Shown: piece by piece, positions 7,736 through 8,928 of the stretch
Position numbering within the stretch: the first letter of the stretch is position 1
How the letters are laid out: every line of letters begins with the position of its first letter
Origin: CAZVRZ01 sp964629965
GTDB lineage: Bacteria > Chloroflexota > Anaerolineae > Anaerolineales > UBA4823
Direction of reading: 5' to 3'
NCBI GenBank assembly: GCA_964629965.1
Contig: CAZVRZ010000193.1
Span: 1-8,928 of the forward strand
DNA length: 8,928 bases
Notes under the pieces: model-generated
Seen by the model: the letters and a program-made list of their open reading frames with translations, nothing else
The model's database searches: none
What the model was told of the DNA's origin: nothing
Made by a program: the position numbers and the translations under genes

Positions 7736-8264
7736 GGGCGTTTACCCTATAGGTGATTCGACCTGGATCATCGCTGATACCCATTTTTTCCACGCCAATA
7801 TCGGGCGATACTGCGACCGGCCTGATGGTTGGCAAGACCTGATCACTGAGAACTGGAATCGCTTCATCCAGCCAGGCGACACCGTCTTCCACCTGGGCGA
7901 CCTGGCGCTGGGCAAAAAGGAAGATACCGAAGCCCTGGTTCCCCTGCTGAACGGCAAACTCTATTTGATGCGCGGCAATCATGACCGACGCGGGGTGGCA
8001 TTTTATCAGAGCCTGGGGATTACGCTGGTCAAAGACCCCTACCACTTGGAACATGCTTCTGGCCTACACCTGGTTTTCTCGCATCGCCCTATTGTCCCTT
8101 TGCCGCCAGGTATACTCAATCTGCACGGCCACATTCACAACAACCCGACTCCGGAATTAGGCCCTCGCCATGTAAATCTCAGCATTGAAGTGCGGGCTTA
8201 CCGCCCCTGGCAGTTGGGAGATGTTCTGAGACCTTACTTACCCCCTAAGCATGTTACAATTTGA
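7728..8264 (+). CDS. Calcineurin-like metallophosphoesterase (COG4186 type)
   Basis: The 178-residue protein has the full metal-binding set of the calcineurin-like phosphoesterase fold: D17-T-H19 (IADTHFFH), G57-D58 (HLGDLAL), G83-N-H-D86 (RGNHD), S118-H119 (SHRP) and G134-H-I-H137 (GHIH), ending with NLSIEV. The length and the DTHFFHANI and HLGDLALG blocks match the compact COG4186 'predicted phosphoesterase' group, cytosolic two-metal hydrolases whose natural substrates are mostly unknown. Nucleotide or nucleic-acid phosphodiesters are possible. The start is TTG, overlapping the small upstream gene by 8 bases. The preceding codons offer no other start and a TGA lies 33 bases upstream. All catalytic residues are present, so it should be active. 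No clear intrinsic terminator follows; only a short CCGG-TAA-CCGG hairpin without a T run is seen near 8314-8324. Confidence 0.88.
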   Translation: MDEGVYPIGDSTWIIADTHFFHANIGRYCDRPDGWQDLITENWNRFIQPGDTVFHLGDLALGKKEDTEALVPLLNGKLYLMRGNHDRRGVAFYQSLGITLVKDPYHLEHASGLHLVFSHRPIVPLPPGILNLHGHIHNNPTPELGPRHVNLSIEVRAYRPWQLGDVLRPYLPPKHVTI

Positions 8265-8353
8265 ACACTCAATCACTCCTCTGCATGTGAAAGTCGGCCA
8301 TGTGCGCCGTGCATCCGGTAACCGGGTCTAGCTGCAAAGGGGTGATTTTTTAA

Positions 8354-8366
8354 CGGATAGTATCCG
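8354..8366. repeat. Perfect 13-bp palindrome
   Basis: CGGATA-G-TATCCG is a perfect inverted repeat with one central base. It is the size of an operator half-site pair, but it could also be a chance hairpin. It abuts the decamer repeat. Confidence 0.45.
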
Positions 8367-8390
8367 GCAGAATCGGGCAGAATCCGGAAT
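8361..8390. repeat. Decamer tandem repeat, three degenerate copies
   Basis: Three 10-base units follow one another: TATCCGGCAG, AATCGGGCAG, AATCCGGAAT. The shared core is ATC(C/G)GGCAG, with the third unit diverging at its end. The 10-base period is about one helical turn, so each unit would face the same side of the DNA. The function is unknown. Confidence 0.55.
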
Positions 8391-8415
8391 CCTTCTGATT
8401 TGAGGCGATGGAACG

Positions 8416-8452
8416 GTTAATGACACGGTATGAAACAGTAAATGACACGGTA
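8416..8452. repeat. Direct repeat pair GT(T/A)AATGACACGGTA
   Basis: Two 15-bp copies at 8416-8430 and 8438-8452 differ at one base and start 22 bp apart, about two helical turns. Repeats of this kind occur at the ends of some insertion sequences that carry several transposase sites (IS21-like and similar), and also as iterons or operators. No transposase gene is nearby, so a solo end or a protein-binding site are both open. Confidence 0.5.
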
Positions 8453-8502
8453 GCTTAAAAGTGTAAAGTTGCTGTATCGGACGCGCTCCCCGGTCAAAAT
8501 TA

Positions 8503-8511
8503 TGGTACACT
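8503..8511 (+). promoter_or_regulatory. Candidate extended -10 promoter
   Basis: TGG-TACACT has the TGN extension followed by a hexamer matching TATAAT at four of six bases. No good -35 is seen at the proper distance, as often holds for extended -10 promoters. It would start transcription near 8518, just before the hairpin-rich region. Confidence 0.4.
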
Positions 8512-8517
8512 GAATTC

Positions 8518-8612
8518 AACAATAAAACGGTTCGACCGTTTTATCCACCCGCGACGAAAAGGTAGCCAAGAGAGGCTGTCTTCCGACAAGGATAGTAGCG
8601 GGTGTTTTATTT
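8518..8612 (+). ncRNA. Candidate structured small RNA with its own terminator
   Basis: A perfect 10-bp hairpin with a TCG loop (arms 8522-8531 and 8535-8544) is followed by a 7-bp closing stem CACCCGC (8546-8552) with GCGGGTG (8598-8604), running into TTTTATTT (8605-8612). Inside the closing stem are two small hairpins that compete for the same bases: AGCC/GGCT (8564-8577, loop AAGAGA) and TGTC/GACA (8577-8588, loop TTCC). The heptamer GTTTTAT occurs twice (8538-8544 and 8604-8610), and both copies can pair with ATAAAAC at 8522-8528, allowing alternative folds. I cannot match it to a named RNA or riboswitch family. It could be a small RNA, an attenuator or a mobile-element RNA. The folding is by eye. 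Confidence 0.45.
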
Positions 8613-8655
8613 CCCCATCAAGAACGTAAACCTCAACAAGAGTATGAAGCCTCTT

Positions 8656-8687
8656 AAAAAACTGGAGCCGCCCCGAAGGACGGCCCC
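8656..8687 (-). terminator. Intrinsic terminator of the higA-like gene
   Basis: Read on the - strand, a 10-bp stem with two G-U pairs is capped by a TTCG tetraloop closed by C-G (plus-strand arms 8664-8673 and 8678-8687). It is followed after AG by six T residues (plus-strand A run 8656-8661). It lies about 45 bases beyond the antitoxin stop, in the right direction to end that transcript. On the + strand the stem is followed only by a broken pyrimidine run, so + strand termination would be weak. Confidence 0.85.
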
Positions 8688-8731
8688 GTTACTCTTTCTA
8701 CACGTGGTAGACGAGCTACTCAAGATGCTAT

Positions 8732-8928
8732 CTATGACGCAACAGCAACCAAACTCCCAATCTGCTGTTTAGGCTTATTCCGCGCTAAATCATACCCCAC
8801 CTGCAGGTTCATCCAGAACTCCGGCGTGGTGCCAAATGCCTGCGCCAGCAGCCAGGCTGTGTCGGGGGTCACACCGCGCTTGCCGCGCACGATCTCATTG
8901 ACGCGCTGCACAGGAATGCCAAGGTGCT
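8732..8928 (-). CDS. higA: HigA-family antitoxin, Xre-type DNA-binding protein (partial)
   Basis: The gene runs leftward and is cut by the right edge, leaving the last 64 residues and a TAG stop. They include the helix-turn-helix LGIPVQRVNEIVRGKRGVT and the family-typical tail TAWLLAQAFGTTPEFWMNLQ followed by YDLARNK, diagnostic of HigA (VapI-like) antitoxins. Family members are usually about 95-105 residues, so some 30-40 N-terminal residues are missing. HigA binds and silences the RelE-like mRNA-cleaving toxin HigB, and represses its own operon through the helix-turn-helix. In the usual order higB comes first, so the toxin should lie just beyond the right edge; this cannot be seen. Orphan HigA proteins also exist. 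A strong terminator follows 44 bases after the stop. Confidence 0.9.
   Translation of the reverse strand, partial: HLGIPVQRVNEIVRGKRGVTPDTAWLLAQAFGTTPEFWMNLQVGYDLARNKPKQQIGSLVAVAS

Larger units (their letters stand above)
8265..8502. other. Non-coding stretch rich in short repeats
   Basis: No credible gene lies between the phosphoesterase and the RNA candidate. A 64-codon frame on the - strand (8328-8522) has no ribosome site and unlikely composition. The stretch holds a palindrome, a decamer repeat and a pair of 15-bp repeats, described separately. It reads like regulatory DNA or the remains of a mobile element. Confidence 0.6.

Noticed and set aside
8314..8324. Terminator for the phosphoesterase group
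   Set aside because: The CCGG-TAA-CCGG hairpin is very short and no T run follows directly.
8361..8452. Possible CRISPR array
   Set aside because: Repeats are only 10-15 bp with two or three copies and no regular unique spacers; no cas gene is present.
8328..8522. 64-codon - strand frame in the intergenic region
   Set aside because: Crosses the repeats and palindrome, lacks a ribosome site and any recognisable motif.
8546..8604. tRNA or known riboswitch
   Set aside because: No cloverleaf, T-loop or anticodon arm, and the bases do not fit the riboswitch or ribozyme consensus patterns I can recall (c-di-GMP, fluoride, ZTP, hammerhead, twister).

Overview
The window looks like an accessory (defence-type) region of a bacterial chromosome or large element of middling base composition. 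Nothing in it fixes the taxon. The mix of genes (AAA/DUF4276 pair, nuclease-STAND NTPase, orphan hypotheticals, a HigA antitoxin) and the GTG/TTG starts would fit an environmental bacterium such as a member of Chloroflexota, but that is only a guess. There is no tRNA, rRNA or CRISPR array.

Positions 1-5749 (+ strand) hold four tightly packed genes that read as one transcription unit. They are the last 48 codons of a probable RecF-like AAA ATPase, a DUF4276/TOPRIM-like protein that starts inside the ATPase stop codon (ATGA), a 631-residue protein with an N-terminal PD-(D/E)xK-type nuclease domain fused to a STAND NTPase, and a 1018-residue helical-repeat (HEAT-like) protein whose ATG again overlaps the previous stop (ATGA). 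The first pair resembles ATPase+TOPRIM defence modules (PARIS-like or OLD-like in logic). The second pair looks like an Avs (antiviral STAND) protein cut in two: effector nuclease and NTPase on one chain, long repeat sensor on the next. This arrangement is the most interesting thing here.

Positions 5750-5888 are a short gap with inverted-repeat potential, and a new ribosome binding site opens a second + strand group (5889-8264). It contains a 498-residue protein I do not recognise, a 103-residue small protein with a GTG start, and a calcineurin-like metallophosphoesterase with a TTG start overlapping the small gene. The phosphoesterase is the only one of the three with a clear biochemical class.

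Positions 8265-8731 contain no convincing gene but are full of structure: a perfect 13-bp palindrome, a decamer tandem repeat, two copies of a 15-bp repeat set 22 bp apart (perhaps an insertion-sequence end or operator), an extended -10 promoter candidate, a probable structured small RNA of about 95 nt, and a strong intrinsic terminator pointing left. The terminator serves a HigA-family antitoxin gene on the - strand (8732-8928), cut off by the window edge.
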